From: Karalla daura
Lineage: Eukaryota; Chordata; Actinopteri; Chaetodontiformes; Leiognathidae
DNA: 64,000 bases
Assembly: GCA_029224185.1 (NCBI GenBank)
Contig: CM055205.1
Coordinates: 2,671,761 to 2,735,760 of the forward strand
Reading direction: 5' to 3'
This document shows positions 1 through 11,994 of the stretch, one piece after another. Under the pieces are notes generated by a model. That model saw only the letters and a list, made by a program, of their open reading frames with translations, did not search any database and was not told where the DNA came from. A program made the position numbers and the translations under genes. Position 1 is the first letter of the stretch; each line of letters opens with the position of its first letter.

Positions 1-22
1 GAACGGTTCGCGAATGAGGCCC
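1..22 (-). mobile_element. Harbinger terminal inverted repeat, element continues off the left edge
   Basis: The first 22 bases are a near copy of the reverse complement of the left terminal repeat of the complete Harbinger element at 46006-48569, ending in GAATGAGGCCC. Only the outermost end lies in the window, so no coding part is visible. Orientation is inferred from which of the two unlike subterminal sequences (AACGGTT) is present. Confidence 0.7.
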
Positions 23-33
23 AATGTTACTAG

Positions 34-664
34 TGTCACTGTCCTGTCCAATACTCTTTCTCTCTTTTTTGTATTGCTACCTTCCAGTATTTTTCCATGC
101 CCAGCGGCTGCACTTTAAGCTGCTCAAGTTTCTTTCTCACCTGTTCTCTCCACCTATCCGCTGGCAGCTAGGCCACTCACACCAGTACTTAGTGTCACCT
201 GGGTGAGGGCCTAGCTGCAGGATTGCCTCAGGACCTCAGTCTTGACTCTCCATCCTTGTTCCTGTCTGCGTCGTTGCCTGGTTTTTTTTTGCTCCTTGCC
301 TTTGCATTTGAGTTTTTTTTTTAATTTTTCCACCTCTTGGTATTGTACTGTTTTCTTTCGTGTCTCATTAAGCTCCTCTTTTCCAATCCTCTCGTTTTTT
401 GTGTGCATGGTTTATAATTTTTCTGTTTTCTGTTCTCATTTTCTCCTAGTTTTGCGTTTTGGGCATTCCCTTGTTTTTGGTTGATTATACTATCTAAGCA
501 ACTTCGGCTGCAACCTTCTTTTCTGTTCCGTTTTTTGCGCCACGTGTGTTCAACCATGTTCGGGCATTTGCATTATTTGTCTGTTCCATGTTTTCATTAA
601 TAAACTCTTTTTTTAACCCCATTTGGTGTTATGTGCTTTTGGGTGCCTGCCTAGATTTGTGACA
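34..664 (+). mobile_element. Probable solo LTR
   Basis: The segment begins TGTCACTG and ends TTGTGACA. It is pyrimidine-rich, carries an AATAAA about 65 bases before its end, and is flanked by ACTAG (29-33) and ACTAA (665-669), a 5-bp target duplication with one mismatch. No primer-binding site, gag or pol follows. This fits a solo LTR left by LTR-LTR recombination. The small open frames inside it carry no domain. It sits 11 bases from the end of the Harbinger copy at 1-22. The family (probably Gypsy) is inferred only from the termini and duplication length. Confidence 0.6.
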
Positions 665-669
665 ACTAA

Positions 670-1389
670 GCCGATTATTTACTTGCCTGAATAAGAAGAT
701 AATAGATGAGTGTTTTTTTTTTTCGTTTGTTTAAAGCCAAACAACCTGCAAAGGTTGGATAAGTTCAGCAACAACACTCCAGATATCTATGATACAATTC
801 TGGTGGCATGCACTAGGAATCTGGATGTACTTTTAGAGCATAGAGCATCAATTAGCAGAACAATGGCATCATTAATGGATCCTCAATCTGGCTGACTACT
901 TAATTAGGACCAGCAGAGGATAAGACTGAGGACTAAAAAAAACAACCCGTCGCTTCTGGTATTGTCAGTATAGAGTAGTGAGCCAATCAAAGGGTTCATC
1001 ACTTGGCATATTTAAAACAGTCCCTAACGTTGCCAACTACGGCCAACTGATGGCTCATTATCCTGCAGCTGAAAATTGCAGCCATCCTGAACAGAATTTC
1101 AATTATGCACTTCTTAAAACACTTGCTGGATTAAAGATGTTACAAAAGGCCACTCAATGCAATCAGGCCAGCTGATTAGCTTTTCATATAGAGGATGAAA
1201 GCTGTGCTACTTAATGCACTGAATCCTTTTTCCAGTGACTCACATGCTGGTCTTTCAGTGCCCTCGTTTCCACCTTTCTGTCTTCTGTAAAGCAAGGTAC
1301 ACTTCCTAGTGCTAAATACACATCCTGGAATGAAAATGGACACATGAAGGTGAATTTCCACATTGTGGGATGAATAGAAAATATTGATA
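670..1389. other. No recognised feature
   Basis: A few short open frames (for example 978-1175) have no recognisable domain and no splice or codon signal that persuades me. I see no repeat with another copy in the window. Confidence 0.5.
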
Positions 1390-1390
1390 C

Positions 1391-1425
1391 TATTCTGTTC
1401 TATTCTATTCTATTCTATTCTATTC
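1391..1425. repeat. (TTCTA)n microsatellite
   Basis: About seven copies of a pentanucleotide repeat, read directly from the sequence. Confidence 0.9.
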
Positions 1426-2895
1426 AACCCATTATCTGGTGGTTTAAAGATCATGTGTGCAAAATGTAGTGTACAGGTATTCTTCTATGAGCAATAGTTC
1501 AGGAACAACCTTAACGCTTAAACGGAAGTTAGATCTCATGTATGGTATATGATATTAAATCATGATTTTGCATGTTTATCTATATAAACAGATGCCTTAT
1601 CCACAGAAAAGAAGAAATAAAGTATAATGGTATTCTGTGATACAACCAATTAAACTAAATGATCCTGGATTAACATAATAAACCACTTTAAGAACACCTT
1701 GGATGGTGAAAATTGAAACCTGATAAAGATTTGTGTTGTTCCTGTCACTAGCAGCCTCTAGTAGGTGCTATCTTCTAGACCTGAAGCTATTCCACAGCTC
1801 AACATTTTTGTTGGTGCACATTTCTTTAACTCAGCTTTCTGCTGGTACAACTTAGAAAGTCACACCACATAAAAAGCTGCAATAAACACATACACCTTTT
1901 ACAGTGTTGGAAGATGGGCTTTCTGGAGTTATTTACAGCACGATGAAACTATCTGCAAATGAAAACTCACATTCTCACTGCAAATGAGTTTCTGGGCTTG
2001 TATCTTTGCCGTTGCACTTTCATGGTGTGTTGTCATAAACTATTTCAGAATGGAGGGTTTATAGGTGTGCTGGCTCTCTTAGTAGCCCTGACCTTCTTCT
2101 TGCGCTTCATCACTACTGCTTTTCAAAGATATGAAACCAGTCAATCTCAGCTTGATGAGCAATGGTTAAATAACAGACAGTGACGTGTGTTGGAAAAACA
2201 TTTTGTGCTGTGTGTGTGTGCTCAATTCATGCTTTCATGCTTGGGCTAAGAGAGATTTCAAACACAGCAGTAAATTTTATGTAAAGATATGCAGAATTAA
2301 GAGCATGGAATAAGAACCACTCCATAATGCAGTAATGCATTCTTCTCTATTGGACATATCAATAGTGTAGTGTTTGATAGAGCATTAGAGTGCACCTCAC
2401 AGGCCAAAAAAGTAGGCTACAATGATGCTTGCAAAGACTTTGAAAGTCTCAGTTTAAAAAATATTTTCTTCATCATTGTAAATTATATCAAAAAAATTGT
2501 ACAATTAATTTCTTTGGGTAGTTCAATACTTACTCAATACACTATGCAAAATCTGAATGTTGTGTTAATAAAATAATCAAAATAATTATTCTATAGATCC
2601 TCAGGCAGGGAATACAAAAGGGAGGGACAAGCTACAAATCCACCATAGCCACATAATGGAGATGTACAATCCCACCCACACAGAAAACTGATCAGCCTGC
2701 TAGGCAAAACAGAGAAATCAGGATGCTTTCTCTCCTTCTGACTCGCACACAGGGACAGCAACAATCACATACACATACAATCTCTTTTATGGTGCATGAT
2801 CTGTTATATGCACAGTCACTCATGCCCTTTGGTTAGTGCACTATAGTTTCCTGGAGAATTAAAACTGATTTCTGGATGTCCCAGGTGGAAATAAG
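1426..2895. other. No recognised feature
   Basis: AT-rich sequence. The frame at 1959-2183 includes a hydrophobic stretch (VLALLVALTFFL), but there is no homologue I recognise and no sign of exon borders, so I do not call it a gene. Confidence 0.5.
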
Positions 2896-3165
2896 ACAAG
2901 TACTTTATTCATCCTCAAAAGGAAATTGTTGTGTACAGCAGTCAAAAATTACACAAAAGGTCACATTCACAATGAACAGTTCACATACACAACATACACA
3001 CACACAATACACAAAAGTATAAAAGAGCATTAGTACAGTAAATAAGTATAATAAGCAATGATTAAGTAATGTAACATACGTAAGTAAGCAAATTAATAAG
3101 AAACAAGGAGCTGTGAGCGGGTCCGAGCTATTGCGCCCGTCGGGGTACAGGCAACTGTGGGGCAC
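2896..3165 (-). repeat. LINE/SINE 3'-end relic, minus strand
   Basis: The start reads ACTTTATTCATCCTC followed by AAAAGGAAATTGTTGTG. This is the reverse complement of the 3' ends common to fish Rex/L2-type retroposons (AATTTCCTTNNGGATNAATAAAGT). The following CA-rich stretch is consistent with a 3' untranslated region. No coding motif is visible. The family is not resolved. Confidence 0.45.
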
Positions 3166-3334
3166 TGACGACGCTGGTTGTACCCTTTAAAGGGATCTGT
3201 GTTGTGGACTGAGAATTATCCGTGTCATTAAGGGATAATGAACCATTTCTCCTTTCAACAACCGCCCTCCACCTCTTCTCAAACTTGAGGCAGAGTTTGT
3301 CAAAGTGGATAGTAATGCTCTATATTAGGCTTGC

Positions 3335-3385
3335 TTTACTGATCACTGTGGGATGACTCCCTCAGGGAAATTTACATTTCCAGTG
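3335..3385 (-). repeat. LINE 3' tail relic, minus strand
   Basis: This contains CCCTCAGGGAAATTTACATT, the reverse complement of the tail AATGTAAATTTCCCTGAGGG found at about 6455-6475 in the plus-strand LINE copy. It is a short remnant just left of the Tc1 insertion. Confidence 0.6.
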
Positions 3386-3405
3386 GCATAACTCAAGGCA
3401 ACATG

Positions 3406-4612
3406 CACTCACCGGCCACTTTATTAGGTACACCTGTCCAACTGCGCGTTAACACTTAATTTCTAATCAGCCAATCACATGGCGGCTACTCAGTGCATTT
3501 AGGCATGTAGACATGGTCAAGACAATCTCCTGCAGTTCAAACCGAGCATCAGTATGGGGAAGAAAGGTGAGTGACTTTGAACGTGGCATGGTTGTTGGTG
3601 CCAGAAGGGCTGGTCTGAGTATTTCAGAAACTGCTGATCTACTGGGATTTTCACGCACAACCATCTCTAGGGTTTACAGGGAATGGTCCGAAAAAGAGAA
3701 AATATCCAGTGAGCGGCAGTTCTGTGGGCGGAAATGCCTTGTTGATGCCAGAGGTCAGAGGAGAATGGCCAGACTGGTTCGAGCTGATAGAAAGGCAACA
3801 GTGACTCAAATAACCACCCGTTACAACCAAGGTAGGCAGAAGAGCATCTCTGAACGCACAGTACGTCGAACTTTGAGGCAGATGGCCTACAGCAGCAGAA
3901 GACCACGCCGGGTTTCAGCTAAGAACATGAAACTGAGGCTACAATTTGCACAAGCTCATCGAAATTGGACAATAGAAGATTGGAAAAACGTTGCCTGGTC
4001 TGATGAGTCTCGATTCCTGCTGCGACATTCGGATGGTAGGGTCAGAATTTGGCATCAACAACATGTAAGCATGGATCCATCCTGCCTTGTATTAACGGTT
4101 CAGGCTGGTGGTGGTGGTGTTATGGTGTGGGGAATATTTTCTTGGGACTCTTTGGGCCCCTTGGTACTAATTGAGCATCGTTGCAATGCCACAGCCTACC
4201 TGAGTATTGTTCCTGACCATGTCCATCTCTTTATGACCACAATGTACCCAACTTCTGATAGCTATTTTCAGCAGGATGATGCGCCATGTCATAAAGCTGG
4301 AATCATCTCAGACTGGTTTCTTGAACATGACAATGAGTTCACTGTACTCAAATGGCCTCCACAGTCACCAGATCTCAATCCAATAGAGCATCTTTGGGAT
4401 GTGGTGTAACGGGAGATTTGCATCATGGATGTGCAGCCAACACATCTGCGCCAACTGTGTGATGCCATCATGTCAATATGGACCAAACTCTCTGAGGAAT
4501 GCTTCCAGCACCTTGTTGAATCTATGCCACGAAGAATTGAGGCAGTTCTGAAGGCAAAAGGGGGTCCAACCCGTTACTAGCATGGTGTACCTAATAAAGT
4601 GGCCGGTGAGTG
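3406..4612 (+). mobile_element. Tc1/mariner-family DNA transposon, nearly complete
   Basis: Inverted ends CACTCACCGGCCACTTTATT at the left and the reverse complement at the right match without error over about 28 bases. They enclose one transposase frame. The flanks are TG (3404-3405) and TA (4613-4614). Tc1 elements duplicate a TA, so the left copy has one substitution. The 1207-bp length is typical of fish Tc1-like elements with short inverted repeats. Confidence 0.95.
3513..4580 (+). pseudogene. Tc1-like transposase with one premature stop
   Basis: This would be a cut-and-paste transposase acting on the element's own inverted ends at TA sites. Residues 34-58 form a helix-turn-helix (SISETADLLGF, TTISRVYREW). 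A basic stretch around 129-135 precedes the catalytic domain. The acidic triad is visible as D164 (WSDESRF), D255/D256 (QQDDAPCH) and E292 (NPIEHLWD), the last two about 35 residues apart. The frame is open for 298 codons, then hits TAA at 4407-4409, right after the third catalytic block. It continues without other stops to TAG at 4578-4580. Full length would be about 355 residues, slightly longer than the usual 340, so the true start may be a later methionine. The stop removes the last 56 residues, so this copy is probably inactive. Confidence 0.9.
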
Positions 4613-4614
4613 TA

Positions 4615-5584
4615 TATCATACTCAAATTCAACATATATATTCATATAATATGGCATAGGAAAGTAAACAGTGTACATGAACATGTACTCTCTTACATTG
4701 GCTTCAGTAGCTTTACAGAAACATTGTATTTGTAAGAGAACTAAAATTCAGCCTGACATGTTATGTACTCATGGTTCTTGTTAATTTGCAAATACACTGG
4801 CAAAATACATGTTTAAACATGAAACTGTATTATTGCAGTCACACTCAGTATAATACTGCAATGAAAATGCAGTATTATACTTTTTGCTTTGCAAAAATCT
4901 TATTTTTTTCTCTCTGCTCTGATTCCTCGTGGATTGTTTGTCCACATCCACAAACATATCTTGATTCAAATCATTATCAGAGCTTTTCTTTTTTTTTTAA
5001 TTAAGTATATCAAATGTATCAATATATATTAATCTGAACCGGAAAGGGAGAAGAGGTGCGCAAGAAAGAGGGGGAAGAAGGGAGAGCAAGAGGGAGAGAG
5101 AAGTGATAACAAGAGACACAAGACACAAAGGAAACAAACAATGACAGACAATAGATGGCAACACAACAGACATAATACCAGCATCAGCAGGAGCAGCTGC
5201 AGCCCCGTCGGGCAACATCTGAGTTCTTTTTGAAGTTGCAACAGGGGGAGCAATAGCAACAGAAATTGTTGGTCCCATTCTTACAGCTTACCAGTAGCTG
5301 CAATGGCTTGGCAGCAACGTCTCAGCAGGAGAAGGGGAGAGGGATACCATCAACAGCAGACAGCAACAAGTGACAGCCATGAGCTGCAACGGCTCTGTAA
5401 CATAATGGTTGGAACCACAATCACAATCACAATGACAAGCAATGACTTAACACTCGACCTAACATAACATTGCAACACAATGTTGTGTGTGCTGGACCTG
5501 GAGGAGTAGCGGGCTGTGGGCCCACGGGCTAGGCCCGCCACCCCCGGTAGTAAATATAAAACGGTCCCATAACCTTGTACAACC
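4615..5584. other. No gene; purine-rich tract
   Basis: 4615-4975 is AT-rich with nothing recognised. 5040-5105 is almost pure GA-rich sequence, and 5185-5260 is rich in GCAGCA-type triplets. Open frames here, including the overlapping minus-strand frames at 5350-5835, are low-complexity or shadows and show no domain. Confidence 0.45.
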
Positions 5585-6525
5585 ATCGCCCACACTGCGG
5601 TATGTTGGGAGGGCGGCATATCCAAGAAGGACACTTCCAGATTGGATAAACTGGTCAGGAGGGCAGGCTCTTTGGTTGGCATGAAACTGGACTCTCTGGT
5701 GACGCTGGCAGAGATGAGGACACTGCTGGACATTATGGACAATACCAGCCATCCTCTGCACACCATCATCGACAACCAGAGGAGTCTGTTCAGTGATAGA
5801 CTACTTCTTCCAAAATGCAGAACCACTAGACTCAAGATCTCCTTTGTCCATCATGCCATCATGCCCTCCAAGTCCTCACTTGGGGGGAGGAAGAAATAGA
5901 GAGGACAGAGGAGAAGGAGAGCTAGCCAGTGTGTGGAATGTAAACTGTATGAAATGTGCAAGAACAGCTACAGTACATTTAAATTAAAAGTATTACTGGG
6001 GCCATGCCCCCCCCCAAAAAAAAAGATATTACTGTTCTTTAGAACTACCATTTATTATAAGATCAACTATTAAGTACTGTGTATTAATATTATTTATTTA
6101 TCTTACACTGTTTTATTGATTAATTCTTCTATATACTTATGTTTTATATATTCTGTTCATCATTAATGTATATTTTGTCTTTATCATTAATTTATTGTAT
6201 ATTGTTTACTCTCTTATATATAGTTTATACAATAATTTATCCAACGGGAAATGATGTTTAATACATATTTTAATTACAATCTATCACTACTATATGTACT
6301 GCTTTCTTACTACTTTACTATTACTTTACTATTTACTGTTTATTACCTCACTGTTTATATGGCTAGCATTAATTTTCTCATGCATGTATTATATATATAC
6401 TATGTACTATACTATGTTCTGTTGTAATTCACATTGTTCTATTAAATGCTAATGGGAATGTAAATTTCCCTGAGGGAGCCCTCCAAAGGGATAAATAAAA
6501 GAAAGTCTAAGTCTAATTTAATTTT
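5585..6525 (+). pseudogene. Non-LTR retrotransposon 3' end (C-terminal coding scrap plus 3' UTR)
   Basis: The frame around 5642-5860 reads DKLVRRAGSLVG, then HPLHTII, SLFSDRLLLPKC and TTRLK. I recognise this as the extreme C-terminal block of the reverse-transcriptase polyprotein of common fish LINEs. It is followed by an AT-rich 3' region that ends near 6455-6525 with AATGTAAATTTCCCTGAGGG and GGGATAAATAAA, the characteristic tail. The RT core and endonuclease are missing upstream, as expected for 5'-truncated insertions. It cannot be functional. Clade (Rex1/L2-like) is inferred from the tail only. Confidence 0.75.
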
Positions 6526-7057
6526 ACTTATTCTACTCTTCAAAATATGTATATTTGAAGGACAGTGGAAACTGCAGGTTTGATGTTAAACATACACCTT
6601 CCCACACGTGTTGTGTACTATGTGTTTTAAAACTGGTCTTTTGTGATAGACGGTCTAGAACATATTAAGGTTTAATAAAAAAAAATCAAATTAAGTGTTA
6701 TGTTGTGTTTCAGCTGTATCATGAATTCTTAGCTTCTGAAAGTGCCTTCATAGTCCATGACTGATGTATGCTAACACCACGTTCATCAAATTCATTTTGC
6801 AAAAATAAGGCAGAACACCATCACAATTTTTGGATATGCTAAAAACAATAATCTAATCTTTCTAAAACATTCCATTTTATGTTGGTGGGTGCTGTTGAGG
6901 GTTAAACTGCATTGTACCTCGCACCTGTACCTCGTAACAGTTTAATAAGGTTGGAACCACAAATATTATGTCCACCTAATATGGTGTTGTCACCTGTCTG
7001 CTGCGTACATTCTGTGGTTTATTTAACTTTGTATTTCCTGTTATATTCGTAGATGGT
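6526..7057. other. No recognised feature
   Basis: AT-rich unique-looking sequence with nothing recognised. Confidence 0.5.
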
Positions 7058-7145
7058 CAGCGCTTTATGACAACCAGCACCTTACAACAACCAGCACTTT
7101 ATGACAACCAGCACTTTATGACATCCAGCACTTTATGACAACCAG
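7058..7145. repeat. 17-bp tandem repeat, five copies
   Basis: The unit CAGCACTTTATGACAAC is repeated five times head to tail with 0-4 changes per copy. There are no spacers, so it is a minisatellite and not a CRISPR-like array. Confidence 0.9.
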
Positions 7146-7449
7146 TATTAGCTGTCCCAGTCTATCTGCTGTATATTACCTGGATACGCTACTTCTTAGC
7201 TCGAGAAGGCACAAGAGACTGGGCATGGGTACCATCTGGGTCAATTTTAATAATACTGTCGAACTGCTTGTAATGAATTGATTATTTTTAGGCTGAACTG
7301 GCGACATACGTCGGAAGGGCAGCCACTTTTCTCTCCTCCCAGAGATTCATGTGTAATTAGTGCCTCCATTTTTTGTTTTGGCTTCATTGCTCTTATATCT
7401 TGATAGTTGTGACCACCCACCTTCCCATGGTGTCTTTAATGTTAGCTTT

Positions 7450-7575
7450 ATAAGTGTGCACTGCCTTCAAACCTTTAAGTATATAGTGTTCTCGAATCAT
7501 GTGTGTTGTCAACCTTTAAGTGTGTGGTGCTTTTGAAGTGTGCAGTGCCTTCAAACCTTTAAATACATAGTGGTA
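7450..7575 (+). repeat. Diverged direct duplication of about 35 bp
   Basis: GTGTGCACTGCCTTCAAACC followed by TTTAAGTATATAGTG at about 7452 recurs at about 7537 with a few changes. A shorter related piece (CAACCTTTAAGTGTGTGGTG) lies between them. Confidence 0.65.
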
Positions 7576-9200
7576 TTCACCTGGTTACGTGATGTGTCCA
7601 ACTCTAAGTATCAGTTGCCGTGTCCAAAGCAAACGTATTTTATTGCTTTTGGGATATTGTTGAAATAAATTTATTTTTGGATATAACTTGAAAAGCCTCT
7701 GTTTTGTCCTTTCCCTAATAGGCATTGACCTGAGTGGGGAGTGTTTGCTGTGAATTAGTCACACTGCGTCTAGTCCAAGGTCTCTCTCCCCTTAAAGAGA
7801 GTAGCGTTGTAACACTAGTGCCGGTCACAAGTAATTGCCGGTCACAAGCTCCAGTTAATTGACTACTGTAATAATGACCACCACAACTTTTGTTGACAGA
7901 GAATCCCATCCTCCAAATGCAAAAGGCGTTAGTTTACCTTTTTGTTAACTATAAAATGACAGAAAATGACAAAAGATGAATTTCAATACAGTACTGATTA
8001 CATGTTTTCTCTTTGGAAACCTGTAATTGCTTAACCTATGTTGCTCTATATATATGTGTGAGTGTGTGTGTGTGTATATATATATATGTATATATATATG
8101 AACAATCCCTGGGTTACCACGGGATTCATGGATATTCTTTAGATAGGGTGAGCATTTTTTTCTAGAGGTATCGAAACAGCCCAGTTAGCAATCTGTATTA
8201 CTTTTGATGGGATTATAGTCCGTATTTTGTCTTGCTTGCTTTAATTTATCATGTGAGTCCACTGAAGTTGTTGTTTATTGTTGTTGTTTATGTGGAGAAA
8301 ATGAGCACCACTGATAGCGGCCATGACAGGCCGGGCTGTCTCAATGCACGTCAGGTGTGCTTTTTATTGCCACTGGTGCTGGGTTGTTGTGTTGCTGTAT
8401 AATGAACATTTACATTTATTATTACATATATAAACAACAAGGAAAAGGGAAAAGCATTTGCGTGTCTCACATAAGGCGTACAAGTCTTGTTTGATGTGGA
8501 CGTAAAACTTTACGGCTTCTGATTGAGTGTGTGAATGATTTCACGTCTTTCCATCATCAAATGTGCGCTGTGCATTAAGTAGCTGCTTGTGCTCTTCGGA
8601 AGGTGGTTGCATAAATAAACAAGATGTTTAAGAGGAGTGTGTGTGTGTACCGCTGTGGTCACTGTGAATGAGCTGAAACTCGCCTCTGCGCTCTCAGATG
8701 GCTACTGTTTGTCAGGCTGCTGTTTGTGAGAGAGAGAGAGACAGAGAGAGAGTGTGCATCATGCTTAAAGTGTCTGTTAAGTAGCAAGCACTGTATGTCC
8801 TGTTAAATGATGCTGGTTACTCTAATAGTTATCTGACTACATGAAACAGCAACATAAGATTTCTGCCTCCACCCCCTAAAATATACACAGCTTGGCTTCA
8901 CTTGCCTTCCTCAGGAATTTTCAGAAGTTGCAGAAGCTTAATTTAGGACCACGGGTTATCGACCTCTGAACCTCTGCTCTCCACATCGCACGTCTTCCTT
9001 ACTCTTGTGATTGCATCTCCGTCAGTGTTCCGTGTGTTCACACAGAACACACACTAACTTGCCATTTACACAGTTAATCTACTCTGATTGGCTCTTTAGT
9101 TTGAATGACCAAAGGGAAAACAGAAATGAATTGACTGACAGCAAACAGATAACTTCTTAGCAGAGCTAGCTACCTTCTCCGATCAGGACCAAAAGGGTAA
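7576..9200. other. No gene; TG/TA microsatellite inside
   Basis: A compound (TG)n(TA)n tract lies at about 8055-8099, and an (AGAG)n tract at about 8728-8752. The rest has no recognised coding or repeat signal. Confidence 0.5.
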
Positions 9201-9602
9201 TCACCACAGGAAACTCACAGAACAAAAATCCATGGCAACTTTTGAAAGCCTGCCAACATTTGTGCATGATTGGTTAGCCAGGAGCTGTTTGTCAGTCTGG
9301 AAGCTGAAGTCCCACAGAACCTTGCCCCTGCCGTTCTCATCTACCTTCTGTTGTACAGCCCATTGGGATTTGGGTACTTCTATTTCAAACTGGACCCAGA
9401 TGTTCCTGTGCACTATTCCAGCAACTTGGTTATGCCTCTCCATGTATGCTGACCCAGCTAGCATCTTACACCCTGCCACTATGTGCTGGACTGTTTCAGG
9501 GGCATCTTTGCATAATCTGCACCTTGGAGAAAAGGAATAACTTGCTGTGTGAGGCAAGGTGGAGAAGAGACCAGCCATGCTGTGTGAGGTAAGGTGGAGC
9601 AT
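9201..9602 (-). pseudogene. Non-LTR retrotransposon C-terminal zinc-knuckle region, degraded
   Basis: On the minus strand the 133-residue frame contains CRLCKDAPETVQHIVAGC, a CCHC zinc-knuckle typical of the end of certain LINE reverse-transcriptase proteins. It is followed by YMERHNQVAGIVH and KVLWDFSFQTDKQLLANQ, a block I know from the same proteins in fish and other animals. After ANQ the similarity is lost for about ten residues and then resumes weakly, consistent with a small indel. The RT core is not in the window. This is a dead 5'-truncated copy. The exact clade is not resolved. Confidence 0.8.
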
Positions 9603-11689
9603 GAAGAGAATTTTGAATTACATCTACTAATCAGTGATGCCTTTTGATCAGAACTTCACAATATCGTTATGTTTTATATACAGGGGTGTCATCGTAAGCA
9701 ATAACTCTCACAAACACATGAGCTGTAGATTGCTGGGGCCTGGTGCTGACCGGAATTTGAGATCTGTGGTCAGTAACTACATGAATGTATAATCAAATTC
9801 AACATATTGCTGTTACTTGACTAAATACTACATGGTGAAACTGTTTTAAGTCCTACAAGTGTGCTGAGGCTTTGAAGTTTGCCTCAAGCACATTTTTTTC
9901 TTTCAAATAGAAGCCAGTCCACAGCTTGTATTCCCGCCACTGTGTAAAAAATGCACAGACAACAGATTCCCCCTCTGACATTCCTTTCCATCTCCCTGTC
10001 TCCTTCTAATGGTTATGAAACAACTCCGGCAATAAAGCCATTGTGAGATCAACCATGTAGAGCAGTAAAATAGCACCTTTCCTTAACTCATCATTCTTTT
10101 TCACTCTCCCTCCTTTATTTGATAGGAAAAAGTCATTTGAAGAGGCAGTTCAAATAGAGGCTGGCCATGGCCTGGTGTTTGCTCTTCTCCGTCTCCATCT
10201 TCTCCCCTGCTCTCTGAGGACATCAAGGGAGATTTACTCCAGCTTATCTATAAAGGGCCAGGATGAGCCTCAGCAACTGAGCGAAACAATTACGCACAGC
10301 TGCTCCCTATCTGTCCCACTGTGTGCAATTCCACTTGAGCGGTTGACGCCAACACATGCATTCAGACGGACACCAACATGTCCTTAAAATACGACAGCCA
10401 ACATACAATATAGTCCTCAGAAGCTGGTTTCCTAGTATATGAGAGTGACACTAGGTCACTCAATGTCATGTTTAAAATGCTTTGCATTATCTAGGGCAAC
10501 GATTCCTAACGTGGAGGTCTTGTCTCCAGGTTTTAGAGAAAACAGTGGGAATCATAGGAAATTTCAATTTCTCTATCTCAAGGAGGTATTCGTACTAAGA
10601 TTATGTATGCCATTAAACAATCAATCTCACTGAATCACACTCACATTCTGCTTTTCACATTTTCTCAGCCTAAAGGAAGGGCATGGGTCTGTCCTCCCAT
10701 GGGCCCACCACACGCAGGAGAGCTAGGGGAGCTGTGCAGTGTGAATCAGACAGCTGAAAAAGGCTAGAACCTTGGTGACCAAAACTCCAGTATTAAAACT
10801 GACAACTGGAACAAGAAATGTGACCTCTCTGGTGGTGAAGGAGCCCAAACGTGAGGGGTTTTAAATAGATATTATAGCTGCAGCACAGAAATGGTCTTGG
10901 TTGGGCAATTCTAGGCTAAATGAAAGTTCCAAAACTGTAGTATATGGTTGATTTGTTATGAATTTTCAAAGTTTTGAAATTTAGAGGCTTACTGTAATGC
11001 CACCATCAGGACAACTGTCTTGTGTCTCTAGTTGTTCACGTCTTACATAGGACTAGACCCTTTTGAAAACTTTGGGTCGATTTCTCATATGAAAATGTTG
11101 CACAAGCTGAGTCTCAAAGCAACAACCTTCAACACCAGGAATCACCCTCTGCCCCACTGAGCTAACTGGCAAGTGGGCATAACAGTTTCACAAAATGTTT
11201 TCACAAATTGACGAAGCCAGTCAGTCACCTGACAGCAGTTCTTAGCATGTAAAGGCAGATCCAAAATACATGCATTTAATTTTATTTTAAAAATGAGTTA
11301 AGTTAAAAAAATTCTGCCATTTTTGCATCGACTCCAGTTGTTCACACCAAAGCAAAATCTAAAATCCTGTAGTAAAAATTCAAATTTTGAGATAAAATTC
11401 TCATATTTTCCAAACATCACAAGCCATGACTTTTATGTTTCTTTTATGTTTTTTTTATTATTTTTTTAAATTAACACTGAAAATGTACCCAGCAATAATT
11501 TGCTAGAATATCTTAAAGATACCATTTATAGTCAAATATTTTGATGCACCGCTCAGTTTTTGATAAACTAAAGTCTGTGTGGATTGTTTGTGTAGGACAG
11601 TCTGACGATAATCTGTACCGAGTTTGGTGTCAGTGGCACAAAATTTGTGGGAAATTAAGGTTAATTGTTAAACTAAGCTTAGGCAGAAC
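9603..11689. other. No recognised feature
   Basis: Unique-looking sequence. Frames such as 10175-10387 and 10439-10633 show no domain, no codon pattern and no convincing splice sites. I see no terminal repeats. Confidence 0.45.
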
Positions 11690-11990
11690 CCTAAACCCAC
11701 AATGCAGACAGGGCAGGAGTGGACTAAAGTAGGCTTTATTTTGCCAAGACAAAAAAACACAAAAAAGTCAAAGGTGGAGGTGTCCAGGTGGAGGCTTTGA
11801 GGCTGATGACTAAGGGCTTGCTGGGCTGGTGAAACTGGCTGGACTGAAGACAAACAGTCTGAGGAGCCAGCATAGGTATCGTTTCCGCAGAGGGTACTAT
11901 AGGAGATGGAGAGCCGGTTTAAATACTGCTGGAGATTGATGAGAAGATGAGGTACAGGTGTGGGAGCTGAGCAGATGTGAATCACAGACC
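11690..11990 (-). repeat. LTR-like fragment, minus strand
   Basis: Read on the minus strand, it has a TATA-like ATTTAAA (near 11920), a C/T-rich leader and AATAAAGCCTACTTTAG near 11740, then a short downstream end. This order is typical of fish Gypsy LTRs. No terminal TG/CA or target duplication could be fixed, and it is abutted by a LINE fragment at 11995. Confidence 0.45.
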
Positions 11991-11994
11991 CTAA

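Noticed and set aside
1959..2183. Small frame with a hydrophobic segment, possible membrane microprotein
   Set aside because: No homologue, conservation signal or splice evidence visible. One hydrophobic run in AT-rich DNA is expected by chance.
7058..7145. CRISPR-like short direct repeats
   Set aside because: Copies abut without spacers, and the sequence is eukaryotic.
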